Part shown: in pieces, positions 36,406-44,639 of the stretch
Layout: the number at the start of each line of letters is the position of its first letter
Position numbering within the stretch: position 1 is the stretch's first letter
NCBI GenBank assembly: GCA_036407035.1
Contig: DASXAA010000107.1
Coordinates: 8,639-72,638, forward strand
Direction of reading: 5' to 3'
Length of the DNA: 64,000 nucleotides
Origin: JACVRW01 sp036407035
GTDB taxonomy: Bacteria > Actinomycetota > Thermoleophilia > Solirubrobacterales > Thermoleophilaceae
Translations under genes and position numbers: made by a program
Notes under the pieces: generated by a model
Told to the model about the DNA's origin: nothing
What the model saw: the letters and a program-made list of their open reading frames with translations, nothing else
Databases searched by the model: none

Positions 36406-37008
36406 ATGAGCCTCTTCCTCGACATCGGCACAGGCACCGGTCTGTCCGGCGCGACCGGGGTGCGGCCGTTCCTGCCGCCGCTGCTCGCCGGGGCGCTCGC
36501 GCGTGGCGACATCGGCATCGACTTCGACGGCACCGGCTACACGTTCCTCGAGTCGGAGTGGTTCCTGCTCGCCGTGCTCGCCGGCGCCGTGCTGGCGTAC
36601 GTGGCCGAACGTTCGGTGGCGAACCGTGGCGGGGACCGCGGCGCCCGCGGCCGCGCGGTGGACCTCGCACTGGCCGTGTGCGGCCTCGTGCTGGGCGCTC
36701 TACTGTTCGCCGGCGCCCTCGCGGACGGCGGCCACGAGGCCTGGCCCGGCATCGTCGCGGGCGTGGCGTGCGCCGCGCTCGCCTGGGTGGCGGTCGGCGG
36801 CCTCGTGGAGCGCGTGCGCGGGCGGCTCGACGACAGCGCCGCCGCACTGCTGACCGCCTACGCGGACGGGGCCGCGCTCGTGCTCGCCGCAATCGCGATC
36901 CTGCTGCCGCCGCTGTCGTTCCTCGCGCTGATCGGGTTCGTGGTCCTGATCGCCGGCGGCCGCCGCCGCGAGGGCGAGAAGTACGCCGGCCTGCGGATCC
37001 TTCGCTAG
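36406..37008 (+). CDS. DUF4126-family membrane protein
   Basis: 200 residues, ATG 36406. It begins with a hydrophobic segment of the DUF4126 type (GTGTGLSGATGVRPFLPPLLAG). Three or four further spans follow (AVLAGAVLAYVAE, LALAVCGLVLGALLFAG, IVAGVACAALAWVAV, ALVLAAIAILLPPLSFLAL) before a short charged end. Function is unknown. Its TAG shares a base with the GTG of the next gene, so the two are translationally linked. It is divergent from the aminotransferase gene. Confidence 0.8.
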   Translation: MSLFLDIGTGTGLSGATGVRPFLPPLLAGALARGDIGIDFDGTGYTFLESEWFLLAVLAGAVLAYVAERSVANRGGDRGARGRAVDLALAVCGLVLGALLFAGALADGGHEAWPGIVAGVACAALAWVAVGGLVERVRGRLDDSAAALLTAYADGAALVLAAIAILLPPLSFLALIGFVVLIAGGRRREGEKYAGLRILR

Positions 37009-38468
37009 TGGCGCCGAAGAAGCTCGTCCTGGCGGTCATCGACTCGCTGAAGCCGGCGGCGCTCGACGAGGTGATCGAGGAGGGCCGGGCGCCGGCGCTC
37101 GCGGCGCTGCGCGAGCGGGGCACCTACGTGCGCGACTGCGTCTCCACGTTCCCGTCCGTGACGCCGGTGGCATCGGCGACGATCGCCACCGGCGTCGGCC
37201 CTGGGCAGCACTTCATCCCCTCGATGAACTGGTACCACCGGGGCGAGGAGCGCTACGTGGAGTACGGCTCGTCGTTCCCGGCCACGCGCGCCTTCGGCGT
37301 CGTCCGTTCCCTCTACGACACCGTCTACAACATGAACATGGCGCACCTGAGCCGTGCGCAGAGGACGGTCTTCGAGCACCTCGACGACGCCGGCCTGCGA
37401 ACCGCGTGCACCACCTACCTGATCTACCGCGGCCGCACCCGGCACGACCCGTCCGGGGTGAGCGTCTACCGCCGCATCGCCGAGGCGGCGCAGTTCCGCC
37501 ACGCCGTCTACGGCGCCGGCGAGCTCTTCTATGCCGACCTGTTCGACTCCCGCAACACCGGCTGCACCTCGGCGCTCGGGATGCCGGGCCAGCGCGACCG
37601 CCACACCGGGTGCGTCGGCGCGTACCTGGTCGAGCACGACCTCTTCGACTTCCTGCTCTTCTCGCTGCCCGACAACGACACCTACTCCCACAAGTACGGA
37701 CCCGACGGCCAGCTGACCTCCATCGCGGAGGCCGACAGGGCGCTCGACCGGATCATGCAGGTGGCCGGCGGCGTTGACGCCTTCCTCGACGAGCACGCCG
37801 TGATCGTGATGTCGGACCACTCGCAAACGCAGGTGGACGAGCGCGTGAACCTGGCCGACGCGTTCGCGGCCTGGCGCCTGCTCACGCCGGCGGACCCCGC
37901 GCCCTCGGAGGCCGAGGTCGCCGTGTGCCCGGCCGCCCGCTCGGCGATGGTCTACGTGCTCGACGAGGACGACCGGCCCGGGCTCGTGGAGCGCGCGGTC
38001 GGCGCCCTCAAACGGGTCGAGGGGGTGGACCTAGTCGTCACCCGCGAGGACGGGGAGGCGCGCGTGTGGTCCCGCCGCGGCCAGCTCCGCTTCGCTCCGG
38101 GGGACGAGCTCACCGACCGCCGCGGTCTCGGCTGGAGCGTGGACGGCAACCACCGCGCGCTGCGGCTGATCGTGGAGGACGGCCGGGTCAGGAGCAGGTC
38201 CTACCCGGACGCGCTCGGCCGGCTGTGGTCGGCGCTCGAGTCGCCGCACGCGGGCGACGTGCTCGTGTCGGCGCGCCCCGGCTTCGAGTTCGTCGACTGG
38301 GGCGGCGCCGACCACCTGGGCGGCGGCAGCCACGGCTCGCTCCACCGGGACGACTCCGAGGGGGTCCTGATCGCATGCGGCCTCGACGTCCCCGAGCGCG
38401 AGTCCTGGTCGCTGGCGGACGTGACCCCGATGGTTCTGCAGCACTTCCGTGTACCGTTGGCCGCATGA
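37008..38468 (+). CDS. Alkaline-phosphatase-superfamily phosphodiesterase
   Basis: 486 residues. Metal and nucleophile motifs of the nucleotide pyrophosphatase/phosphodiesterase group are in order: LAVIDSLKP (first Asp), TFPSVTPVASATIATG (nucleophile region), LPDNDTYSHKYGP, VIVMSDHSQT, and GSHGSLHRDD near the end. There is no signal peptide, so it is probably cytosolic. The next genes encode a GtrA protein and two membrane glycosyltransferases, suggesting a role in lipid-linked or surface-glycan phosphodiester metabolism. That link is inference from position. It overlaps the GtrA gene by 4 bp. Confidence 0.85.
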   Translation: MAPKKLVLAVIDSLKPAALDEVIEEGRAPALAALRERGTYVRDCVSTFPSVTPVASATIATGVGPGQHFIPSMNWYHRGEERYVEYGSSFPATRAFGVVRSLYDTVYNMNMAHLSRAQRTVFEHLDDAGLRTACTTYLIYRGRTRHDPSGVSVYRRIAEAAQFRHAVYGAGELFYADLFDSRNTGCTSALGMPGQRDRHTGCVGAYLVEHDLFDFLLFSLPDNDTYSHKYGPDGQLTSIAEADRALDRIMQVAGGVDAFLDEHAVIVMSDHSQTQVDERVNLADAFAAWRLLTPADPAPSEAEVAVCPAARSAMVYVLDEDDRPGLVERAVGALKRVEGVDLVVTREDGEARVWSRRGQLRFAPGDELTDRRGLGWSVDGNHRALRLIVEDGRVRSRSYPDALGRLWSALESPHAGDVLVSARPGFEFVDWGGADHLGGGSHGSLHRDDSEGVLIACGLDVPERESWSLADVTPMVLQHFRVPLAA

Positions 38469-38950
38469 GTGACGACAGCGACGCGGCCGTCGCTCAGGCG
38501 TCCATGCGCGGCGCGAGCGGGCTTCACCTGCGCGTGCGCGCCGGCCTGCGCAAGCCGCACAACTGGATGCAGCTGGCCAAGTTCTGCCTGGTCGGCGGCT
38601 CCGGCTACGTGGTGAATTTGACCGTGTTCACCGTGTGCGTCGAGGTCCTGAGCCTCCACCACCTGATCGCGGCGACGATCGCGTTCGTCGTCGCCGTCAC
38701 GAACAACTTCTGGTGGAACCGTCACTGGACCTTCCGCGCGGCGAGCGGGCACGCCGGCTTCCAGGCGGCGCGCTTCTTCACGGTGAGCGTCGGCGCGTTC
38801 CTGTTCGCGGCAGCGGTGCTGGAGCTGCTCGTGAGCGTCGCCGGCGTGGCGGAGGTGCCCGCGCAGGCGATCTCGATCGTCGTCGCCACCCCGCTGAACT
38901 TCATCGGGAACAAGATGTGGAGCTTCGCGATCGAGCTCTCGCGCGACTGA
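38465..38950 (+). CDS. GtrA-family membrane protein
   Basis: 161 residues with four membrane spans. QLAKFCLVGGSGYVVNLTVF and AFVVAVTNNFWWNRHWTFR are the GtrA signature; the last span ends PLNFIGNKMWSF. GtrA-like proteins are thought to flip undecaprenyl-linked sugars or help polyprenyl-phosphate glycosyltransferases. Its ATG overlaps the phosphodiesterase gene stop (ATGA). Its own TGA overlaps the presumed CTG of the following glycosyltransferase. The set 36406-41825 looks like one operon for glycan transfer. Confidence 0.9.
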   Translation: MSDDSDAAVAQASMRGASGLHLRVRAGLRKPHNWMQLAKFCLVGGSGYVVNLTVFTVCVEVLSLHHLIAATIAFVVAVTNNFWWNRHWTFRAASGHAGFQAARFFTVSVGAFLFAAAVLELLVSVAGVAEVPAQAISIVVATPLNFIGNKMWSFAIELSRD

Positions 38951-40584
38951 GGGTCGCGCTCCTTCCGGCGCTCGCCCTCGTCCTGCTCCTGCCCGCGTCG
39001 GCGCATGCCGGCAGCGACCTGAAGGTGCCGTCGTCGCAGACCAAGCCGCCGCCCTTCTACGAGCGCAGCGCCCGCGACGTGATCCGGATCGCCTCCGGCG
39101 CGGACAAGGTCGTCGAGGAGCGCCGGCGGCACGGCCGGCTGCGGCCGGTGGCCTACACGAAGGGCGTCGGGCGCTGGCAGGTGAGCTTCTTCCGCGGCGA
39201 CGACGAGGTGGCCCAGGTCCAGGTGGACGACGCCACCGGCGGCGTGATCGAGCAGTGGACCGGCGACCAGATCGCCTGGACGATGGCGCGCGGGTACCCC
39301 GGCGCGTTCGGGCGCAAGCTGAACGCCCCGTACGTGTGGATCCCGCTGTGCCTGCTGTTCGTGGCGCCGTTCGTGGACGTGCGCCGGCCGTTCCGGCTGC
39401 TCCACCTCGACCTGCTCGTGCTGCTGGCGTTCGGCGTCTCGCACGTGTTCTTCAACCGCGGCGAGATCGGCGTGTCGGTGCCGCTCGTCTATCCGGTGCT
39501 GCTCTACCTGCTCGCGCGGGTGCTGCTCGCCGGCTTCCGGCCGCGCCCGCGCGCCGGGCCGCTCGTGCCGCACGTGCCGGTCGCGTGGCTGCTGGTCGGG
39601 GTGGTCTTCCTGACGGCGTTCCGGGTCGGGCTGAACGTCGCCAGCTCGAACGTGATCGACGTCGGCTACGCGGGCGTGATCGGCGCCGACCGGATCGTCG
39701 ACGGCAAGCCGCTCTACGGCGAGGGGTTCTCCGACGACGTCGAGCGCGGCGACACCTACGGCCCGCTCACCTACCTCCTCTATGTGCCGTTCGAGCAGGC
39801 GTTCCCGTGGAGCGGGCGCTGGGACAAGCTGCCGGCGGCTCACGGCGCGGCGATCGCGTTCGACCTGCTGGCGATGGGAGGGCTGCTGCTGCTCGGCCGC
39901 CGGCTGAGGCCGGGCAGGGACGGCGCGGCCCTGGGCGCGGCGCTCGCGTTCGCGTGGGCCGCCTATCCCTACACGGCGTTCGCGCTCGAGACGAACTCGA
40001 ACGACACGCTCGTCGCGGTCAGCGGCGTGGCGGCGATGCTCGCGCTGACCGTGCGGCGCGAGCGCCTCGGCGCGGCCGCGCGCGGGGTCGCCATCGGCCT
40101 CGGGACCGCGGCCAAGTTCGCGCCGCTCGCGCTCGCGCCGCTGTTCGCCCGCCGCGGCCGGACGCTCCTGTTCGCCCTCGGGCTGCTCGTCTCGGTGGCG
40201 GTCGTCGTGCTGCCGTTCGTCCCCGACGGCGGGCTGCGCGAGCTGTACGACCGCACGGTCGGCTACCAGGCGAGCCGCCCCTCGCCGTTCAGCATCTGGG
40301 GCCAGGAGCCCTCGCTCGACTGGCTCCAGACGGCGCTCAAGGCGGCCGCCGGGGGCCTCGCGCTGCTGGTCGCGTTCGTGCCCCGGCGGCCGGACGCGCG
40401 CCAGGTCGCGGCGCTCGCTGCGGCGGTGATGATCGCCCTCCAGCTGGCCGTCACCCACTGGTTCTACCTCTACATCGTGTGGTTCGTGCCGTTCGTGTTC
40501 GTGGCCGTGTTCGGGGCGTACTCGCAGGCGGCGCCCGAGCGCCGCGCCGAGCCGGCGGCCGAGCGCGAGCTGGTGCCGGCGTGA
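38947..40584 (+). CDS. Polytopic membrane glycosyltransferase-like protein with N-terminal outside domain
   Basis: About 545 residues. It has a signal peptide (LLPALALVLLLPASAHAG) and a roughly 100-residue outside domain with two strands like a PepSY/propeptide fold (WQVSFFRGDDEVAQVQVDDATGGVIEQW). Ten or so membrane spans follow. The DVERGDTYGPLTYLLYVPFE loop and TNSNDTLVAV suggest a GT-C/DUF2029-like mannosyltransferase. The start is CTG 38947 in CTGA overlap with gtrA; other start codons in frame would remove the signal peptide. The sugar donor would be polyprenyl-linked. Confidence 0.75.
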   Translation: MRVALLPALALVLLLPASAHAGSDLKVPSSQTKPPPFYERSARDVIRIASGADKVVEERRRHGRLRPVAYTKGVGRWQVSFFRGDDEVAQVQVDDATGGVIEQWTGDQIAWTMARGYPGAFGRKLNAPYVWIPLCLLFVAPFVDVRRPFRLLHLDLLVLLAFGVSHVFFNRGEIGVSVPLVYPVLLYLLARVLLAGFRPRPRAGPLVPHVPVAWLLVGVVFLTAFRVGLNVASSNVIDVGYAGVIGADRIVDGKPLYGEGFSDDVERGDTYGPLTYLLYVPFEQAFPWSGRWDKLPAAHGAAIAFDLLAMGGLLLLGRRLRPGRDGAALGAALAFAWAAYPYTAFALETNSNDTLVAVSGVAAMLALTVRRERLGAAARGVAIGLGTAAKFAPLALAPLFARRGRTLLFALGLLVSVAVVVLPFVPDGGLRELYDRTVGYQASRPSPFSIWGQEPSLDWLQTALKAAAGGLALLVAFVPRRPDARQVAALAAAVMIALQLAVTHWFYLYIVWFVPFVFVAVFGAYSQAAPERRAEPAAERELVPA

Positions 40585-41825
40585 GACGGGCTGCGATCGC
40601 CCTGCTCGTGGCGGGGTGGGGAGCGACGCTCTGGCTCGCCCCCTTCTCGAACGAGCGGGTGAACGATCTCTTCGTGTACCGCTCCTTCGCCGAGCCGGTG
40701 CTGCATGGGGGCCTGCCCTACCGCGACGTGTTCTTCGAGTACCCGCCGCTGGCCGCGCCGGTGATCGCGCTGCCGGGCGTTGTCGGGACCGGCGCCGAGG
40801 CCTTCCGCTGGGCCTTCGCCGGCTGGACCTTGCTCATGGCGGTCGCGGTGGTGCTGCTGTGCGGGGCGCTCGCCGCGCGCACGGGCGGAAGCGCGCGCCG
40901 CGCGCTGTTCGCCGCGGCTCTGATGCCGCTCGCGTGCGGCGCGATGGTGCGCACGCACTTCGACCTGGCGCCGGCGGCACTCGTGCTCGCCGCGCTGCTC
41001 CTGATCGTCTCCGAGCGGCCGCGCCTCGGCCTCGCCGTGCTCGGCGCCGGCGTGGCGACAAAGGGCTTTCCCCTGGTGGTCGCGCCGGTGGCACTGGCAT
41101 GGCTCGCCGCGCGCGGCGAGCGCAGGGCAGCGGTCGACGGCGCGCTCGCCTGCGCCGCGGTCGTGGCGGCCGTCACCCTCGCGGCTGTCGCGGTGTCGGC
41201 GGACGGCTTCGCCGACGCGGTGCGCTACCAGGTGGACCGTCCGGTGCAGGTGGAGAGCGTCCCGGCGAGCGTGCTGCTCGGGCTCGACGCGGCCGGGCTC
41301 GGCGAGGCGCGGAGCGTGAACAGCCATCGCTCGGACGGCCTCGTGCATCCCGCGGACGGGGCCGTGAGCGGGGCGTTCCTCGCGGCGCTGCTCGGCGCGG
41401 TGGCGCTGCTGTCCCTGGCGGCGGCGCGGACCGCGCGCGACCGCGGGGCCGAGCGCAACGTCGTCCTCGCGTCGCTCGCGGCCGTGCTCGCGTTCGCGGC
41501 GCTCGGCCGCGTGCTCTCGCCGCAGTTCCTGATCTGGACGGTCCCGCTGGCGGCGCTCGCCTTCGCCTGGCGGATGCACGCGCTGGCGGCCGCGGTGGCC
41601 GGCGCGATCGTGCTCACCCAGCTCGAGTTCCCCGCCCGCTACTTCGACGTCGTGGCGCGCGAGCCGTTCGCCGTCTGGCTCGTGGCGGCCCGGAACGCCG
41701 CGCTGCTCGTCGCTCTCGGCCTGGCGCTGTGGGAGCTGGCGCCGTCAGCCCTTCGCCGGGAGCAGAAGCTGCTCGATCGCCGTGGCGTGCCCGCCGTCGT
41801 CCGCCTCGATCAGCACCGCGTTTAG
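40581..41825 (+). CDS. GT-C/DUF2029-type membrane glycosyltransferase
   Basis: 414 residues, GTG in GTGA overlap with the preceding gene. About nine membrane spans. The first outside loop holds RVNDLFVYRSFAEPVLHGGLPYRDVFFEYPPLAAP, the acidic and EYPP motif of glycosyltransferase family 87-like enzymes. VATKGFPLVVAP and VLSPQFLIWTVPL fit the same family. It is probably a polyprenyl-phosphate-dependent mannosyl- or arabinosyl-type transferase; the specificity is unknown. The last 27 codons lie antisense to the end of the YmdB-type gene. Confidence 0.8.
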   Translation: MRRAAIALLVAGWGATLWLAPFSNERVNDLFVYRSFAEPVLHGGLPYRDVFFEYPPLAAPVIALPGVVGTGAEAFRWAFAGWTLLMAVAVVLLCGALAARTGGSARRALFAAALMPLACGAMVRTHFDLAPAALVLAALLLIVSERPRLGLAVLGAGVATKGFPLVVAPVALAWLAARGERRAAVDGALACAAVVAAVTLAAVAVSADGFADAVRYQVDRPVQVESVPASVLLGLDAAGLGEARSVNSHRSDGLVHPADGAVSGAFLAALLGAVALLSLAAARTARDRGAERNVVLASLAAVLAFAALGRVLSPQFLIWTVPLAALAFAWRMHALAAAVAGAIVLTQLEFPARYFDVVAREPFAVWLVAARNAALLVALGLALWELAPSALRREQKLLDRRGVPAVVRLDQHRV

Positions 41826-42524
41826 CCACGGGTCCTCCGCCGAGGTCTCGAAGCGCACGTTCGTCAGCGTCATGAAGCGCTCGAGCGCCTGCTCGCGCTT
41901 CACGCCGATCACGCCGCCGCGCGGCCCGGTCATGCCGACGTCGGTCACGTAGGCCGTGCCGCCCGGCAGCACGCGGAAGTCCGCGGTCGGAACGTGCGTG
42001 TGGGTGCCCACGCAGGCGGTCACGCGGCCGTCCACGTGCCAGCCCATCGCCACCTTCTCGCTCGTCGCCTCGGCGTGGAAGTCGAGCAGCACGTGGTCGG
42101 CGCGGCCGCGCAGCTCGGAGAGGGTCACGTCGATCTCGCTGAACGGCGAGCGCGCCGCCTGCATGAACACCATCCCGGACAGGTTGACCACCGCCAGACG
42201 GGCGCCGTCCCGCTCCACGATCGTGTATCCGCGGCCGGGGCTGCCCTTCGGGTAGTTGACCGGCCGGATCACGCGCTCCTCGCGGTCGAGGAACTCGTAG
42301 ACGTCGCGGTGACGGTAGGCGTGGTTGCCGAGCGTGATCGCGTCGACGCCGAGCCCGAGCAGCTCGCGGGCCGTCCTCTCGGTGATGCCGACGCCCCCGG
42401 CCGCGTTCTCCCCGTTGGCGACGACGAAGTCCGGCGCGTGAGCGTCGACCAGCCCGGGGAGCAGCGTCGCGAGCGCCCGGCGCCCGGCGCCTCCCACCAC
42501 GTCGCCCACGAAGAGGACCTTCAC
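41745..42524 (-). CDS. YmdB-family metallophosphoesterase (TIGR00282)
   Basis: 259 residues, GTG 42524. Motifs are VLFVGDVVGGAGRRAL, VVANGENAAGGVGIT, ITLGNHAYRHRDV, LLDFHAEATSEKVAMGWHVDGRVTACVGTHTHVPTADFRVLPGGTAYVTDVGMTGP; all metal ligands of the calcineurin-like fold are present. The B. subtilis homologue YmdB hydrolyses cyclic nucleotides (2',3'-cyclic or cAMP) and affects biofilm fate. It is divergent from the ABC genes, 28 bp away, and overlaps the convergent glycosyltransferase gene by 81 bp. Confidence 0.92.
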   Translation of the reverse strand: MKVLFVGDVVGGAGRRALATLLPGLVDAHAPDFVVANGENAAGGVGITERTARELLGLGVDAITLGNHAYRHRDVYEFLDREERVIRPVNYPKGSPGRGYTIVERDGARLAVVNLSGMVFMQAARSPFSEIDVTLSELRGRADHVLLDFHAEATSEKVAMGWHVDGRVTACVGTHTHVPTADFRVLPGGTAYVTDVGMTGPRGGVIGVKREQALERFMTLTNVRFETSAEDPWLNAVLIEADDGGHATAIEQLLLPAKG

Positions 42525-42552
42525 GACGAACGATTCTGCCAAGCTGACCGCG

Positions 42553-43299
42553 ATGGAGAGCAGCGCCGCAAGCGCCGCCCGCGCGGTGGGGGTCGATGCC
42601 GAGCAGGTGCTCGAGGCGCGCGACCTCGTGAAGCGGTTCGGCGACCGCGTCGCGTTGCGCGGCGTCTCGCTGTCGGCCGCCCGCGGCGAGCTCGTGGCGG
42701 TGATCGGGCCCAACGGCGCCGGCAAGACGACCCTGCTCTCGATCCTCGCCGGAATCCAGCGGCCGGACGAGGGCAGCGTGAGCCGCAAGCCGGCGGAGAT
42801 CGGCTGGGTGCCGCAGCAGGCAGCGCTCTACGGGAAGCTGACGGTGAGGGAGAACCTGTCGCTGTTCGCGCGCCTGGAGCGATGCGCCGACCCGGCCGCG
42901 ACCGTGGAGCGGATGCTCGACCTGACCGACCTGCGCGAGCGGGCGGGCGACCAGGTCGGCGTGCTGTCGGGTGGCAACCGCCAGCGGGTGAACATCGCGA
43001 TCGGGCTGCTGTCGGAGCCGGAGGTGCTGCTGCTCGACGAGCCGAGCGCCGCGCTCGACCCGCGCCAGCGCGAGCGCCTGTGGGAGTTCATCCTGCGGCT
43101 CGCGGGCCGCGGCACGACGGTCCTGTACGCCACCCACAACATCCAGGAGGCCGACCGCTACGCCACCCAGCTGGTCGTGCTCGCCGACGGCGAGCGGCTC
43201 TTCGGCGGCTCGCCGCGCGAGCTCGAGGACGCCGTCGGCACGACCGGCCTCGACTTCGAGGCGGCCTTCGTCCGCTTCCTGCACCAGCACGGCCACTGA
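42553..43299 (+). CDS. ABC transporter ATP-binding protein
   Basis: 248 residues. Walker A GPNGAGKTTLLSILAG, Q-loop WVPQQAALYGKLTVREN, signature LSGGNRQRVNIAIGLL, Walker B VLLLDEPSAALDPRQRERL, and H-loop YATHNIQEADRY. The signature has Asn-Arg in place of the more common Gln/Met. It is the NBD of a drug/antibiotic or polysaccharide-type ABC-2 exporter, and its permease gene starts at the overlapping TGATG. Substrate is not evident. Confidence 0.93.
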   Translation: MESSAASAARAVGVDAEQVLEARDLVKRFGDRVALRGVSLSAARGELVAVIGPNGAGKTTLLSILAGIQRPDEGSVSRKPAEIGWVPQQAALYGKLTVRENLSLFARLERCADPAATVERMLDLTDLRERAGDQVGVLSGGNRQRVNIAIGLLSEPEVLLLDEPSAALDPRQRERLWEFILRLAGRGTTVLYATHNIQEADRYATQLVVLADGERLFGGSPRELEDAVGTTGLDFEAAFVRFLHQHGH

Positions 43300-44636
43300 T
43301 GCGCTGGCTGCTCCTGAAGGATCTCCAGATCCTGCGCCGCTCGCCGCTGCTCGTGGCGCTGCTCGTGCTCTACCCGATCGTGATCGCGGTGCTGATCGGC
43401 TTCGCGCTCTCCCGCGGGCCCGACAAGCCGGAGGTGGCGTTCCTCAACGAGGTGCCGCCCTCGGCGGGGGTCATCCAGCTCGGCGGCGAGCGGATCGACA
43501 TCTCGGAGCAGGGTCGGCGGCTGTTCGAGGCGATCGACCCGGTGCCGGTGAAGAGCCGGGAGGAGGCGATCCAGAAGGTCAAGGACGGCGACGTGCTGGG
43601 CGCGCTGATCATCCCGAAGGACATCACCGCGAAGCTGCAGTCCACGCTCGAGCCGGGGACGGTCGAGGTCTACTACAACGCCGAGGACCCCGCGAAGAAG
43701 CAGTTCGTGGAGAACACGATCAACTCGCAGGTGCAGCAGGCGAACGCCGCGCTGACGAAGCGGATCGCGAAGGAGGCGCTGCGGCTGCTCGAGCTGATCC
43801 GGAGCGGCGGCCACTACTCGTTCCTGGGCCAGGACTTCGACGTGCTCGGGCTCAAGCGCGCCGAGGAGTACCTCCGCGAGGCGCGGGAGGCGCTGCCGGC
43901 CGGCTCGACCGATCGCGAGCGCGTGGACAAGGCGATCTCGTTCGCGAAGCTGGCGCGCGACAACCTGACCTTCTCCGACGACGTGCTGTCCGTGGTGGGC
44001 GAGCCGATCCGCGTGAAGTCGACGGTCGTGAACGGCGGGACGACCTCGCTGACGTCGTTCGCCGTCGCGCTCGCGGTCGCGGTGTCGCTGATGTTCATCG
44101 CGGTGTTGCTCGCGGCCGGGACACTGGCGCTCGAGCGCGAGGAGAACGCGTTCTCGCGCCTCGTTCGCGGGCTCGTGTCCCGCACCGGCCTGCTGGTGGA
44201 GAAGGCCGGGCTGGCGGCCGCGTGCTCGGTCGCGGTCTGCCTCGTGATGCTGGTCGGGCTCGGCCTGTTCGTCGACCTCGACTGGAGCCGCGTGCCGCTG
44301 TGGATCGCGGCGCTCGCGGGCGGGGCGCTGGCGTTCGCCTCGGTCGGCCTGGCGATCGGCGCGCTGACGCGCGAGGTGCGCGCGGCCTCGCTGCTGGCGT
44401 TCATGCTGGCGCTGCCGCTGGCGTTCCTCGCGCTCGTGCCCTCCGGCGCCGTGGCGCCGGCGCTCTACGACGTGATCCGGGCGGTGTCGGCGGTGTTCCC
44501 GTTCAAGCCGACGCTTGACGCGATGGACGCCGCGCTCAACGACGCCGGCGGGCTGGCCGGCCCGCTGCTGCACCTGCTGGTGCTGTTCGTCGGGTTCGGG
44601 GCGATCAGCCGCGTGGCGCTGCGGCGCTTTGCGTAA
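43299..44636 (+). CDS. ABC-2 type permease
   Basis: 445 residues. An N-terminal span (LLVALLVLYPIVIAVLIGFAL) is followed by a large outside region of about 200 residues rich in charged helices, then five or six C-terminal spans. This is the layout of NatB/YhaP/LinearmycinR-type permeases (ABC-2 membrane 3). The region GALIIPKDITAKLQSTLEPG, then VEVYYNAEDPAKKQFVENTIN, matches the DUF of that group. It pairs with the upstream ATPase and ends 3 bp before the convergent GGDEF gene. Confidence 0.88.
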   Translation: MRWLLLKDLQILRRSPLLVALLVLYPIVIAVLIGFALSRGPDKPEVAFLNEVPPSAGVIQLGGERIDISEQGRRLFEAIDPVPVKSREEAIQKVKDGDVLGALIIPKDITAKLQSTLEPGTVEVYYNAEDPAKKQFVENTINSQVQQANAALTKRIAKEALRLLELIRSGGHYSFLGQDFDVLGLKRAEEYLREAREALPAGSTDRERVDKAISFAKLARDNLTFSDDVLSVVGEPIRVKSTVVNGGTTSLTSFAVALAVAVSLMFIAVLLAAGTLALEREENAFSRLVRGLVSRTGLLVEKAGLAAACSVAVCLVMLVGLGLFVDLDWSRVPLWIAALAGGALAFASVGLAIGALTREVRAASLLAFMLALPLAFLALVPSGAVAPALYDVIRAVSAVFPFKPTLDAMDAALNDAGGLAGPLLHLLVLFVGFGAISRVALRRFA

Positions 44637-44639
44637 GGC

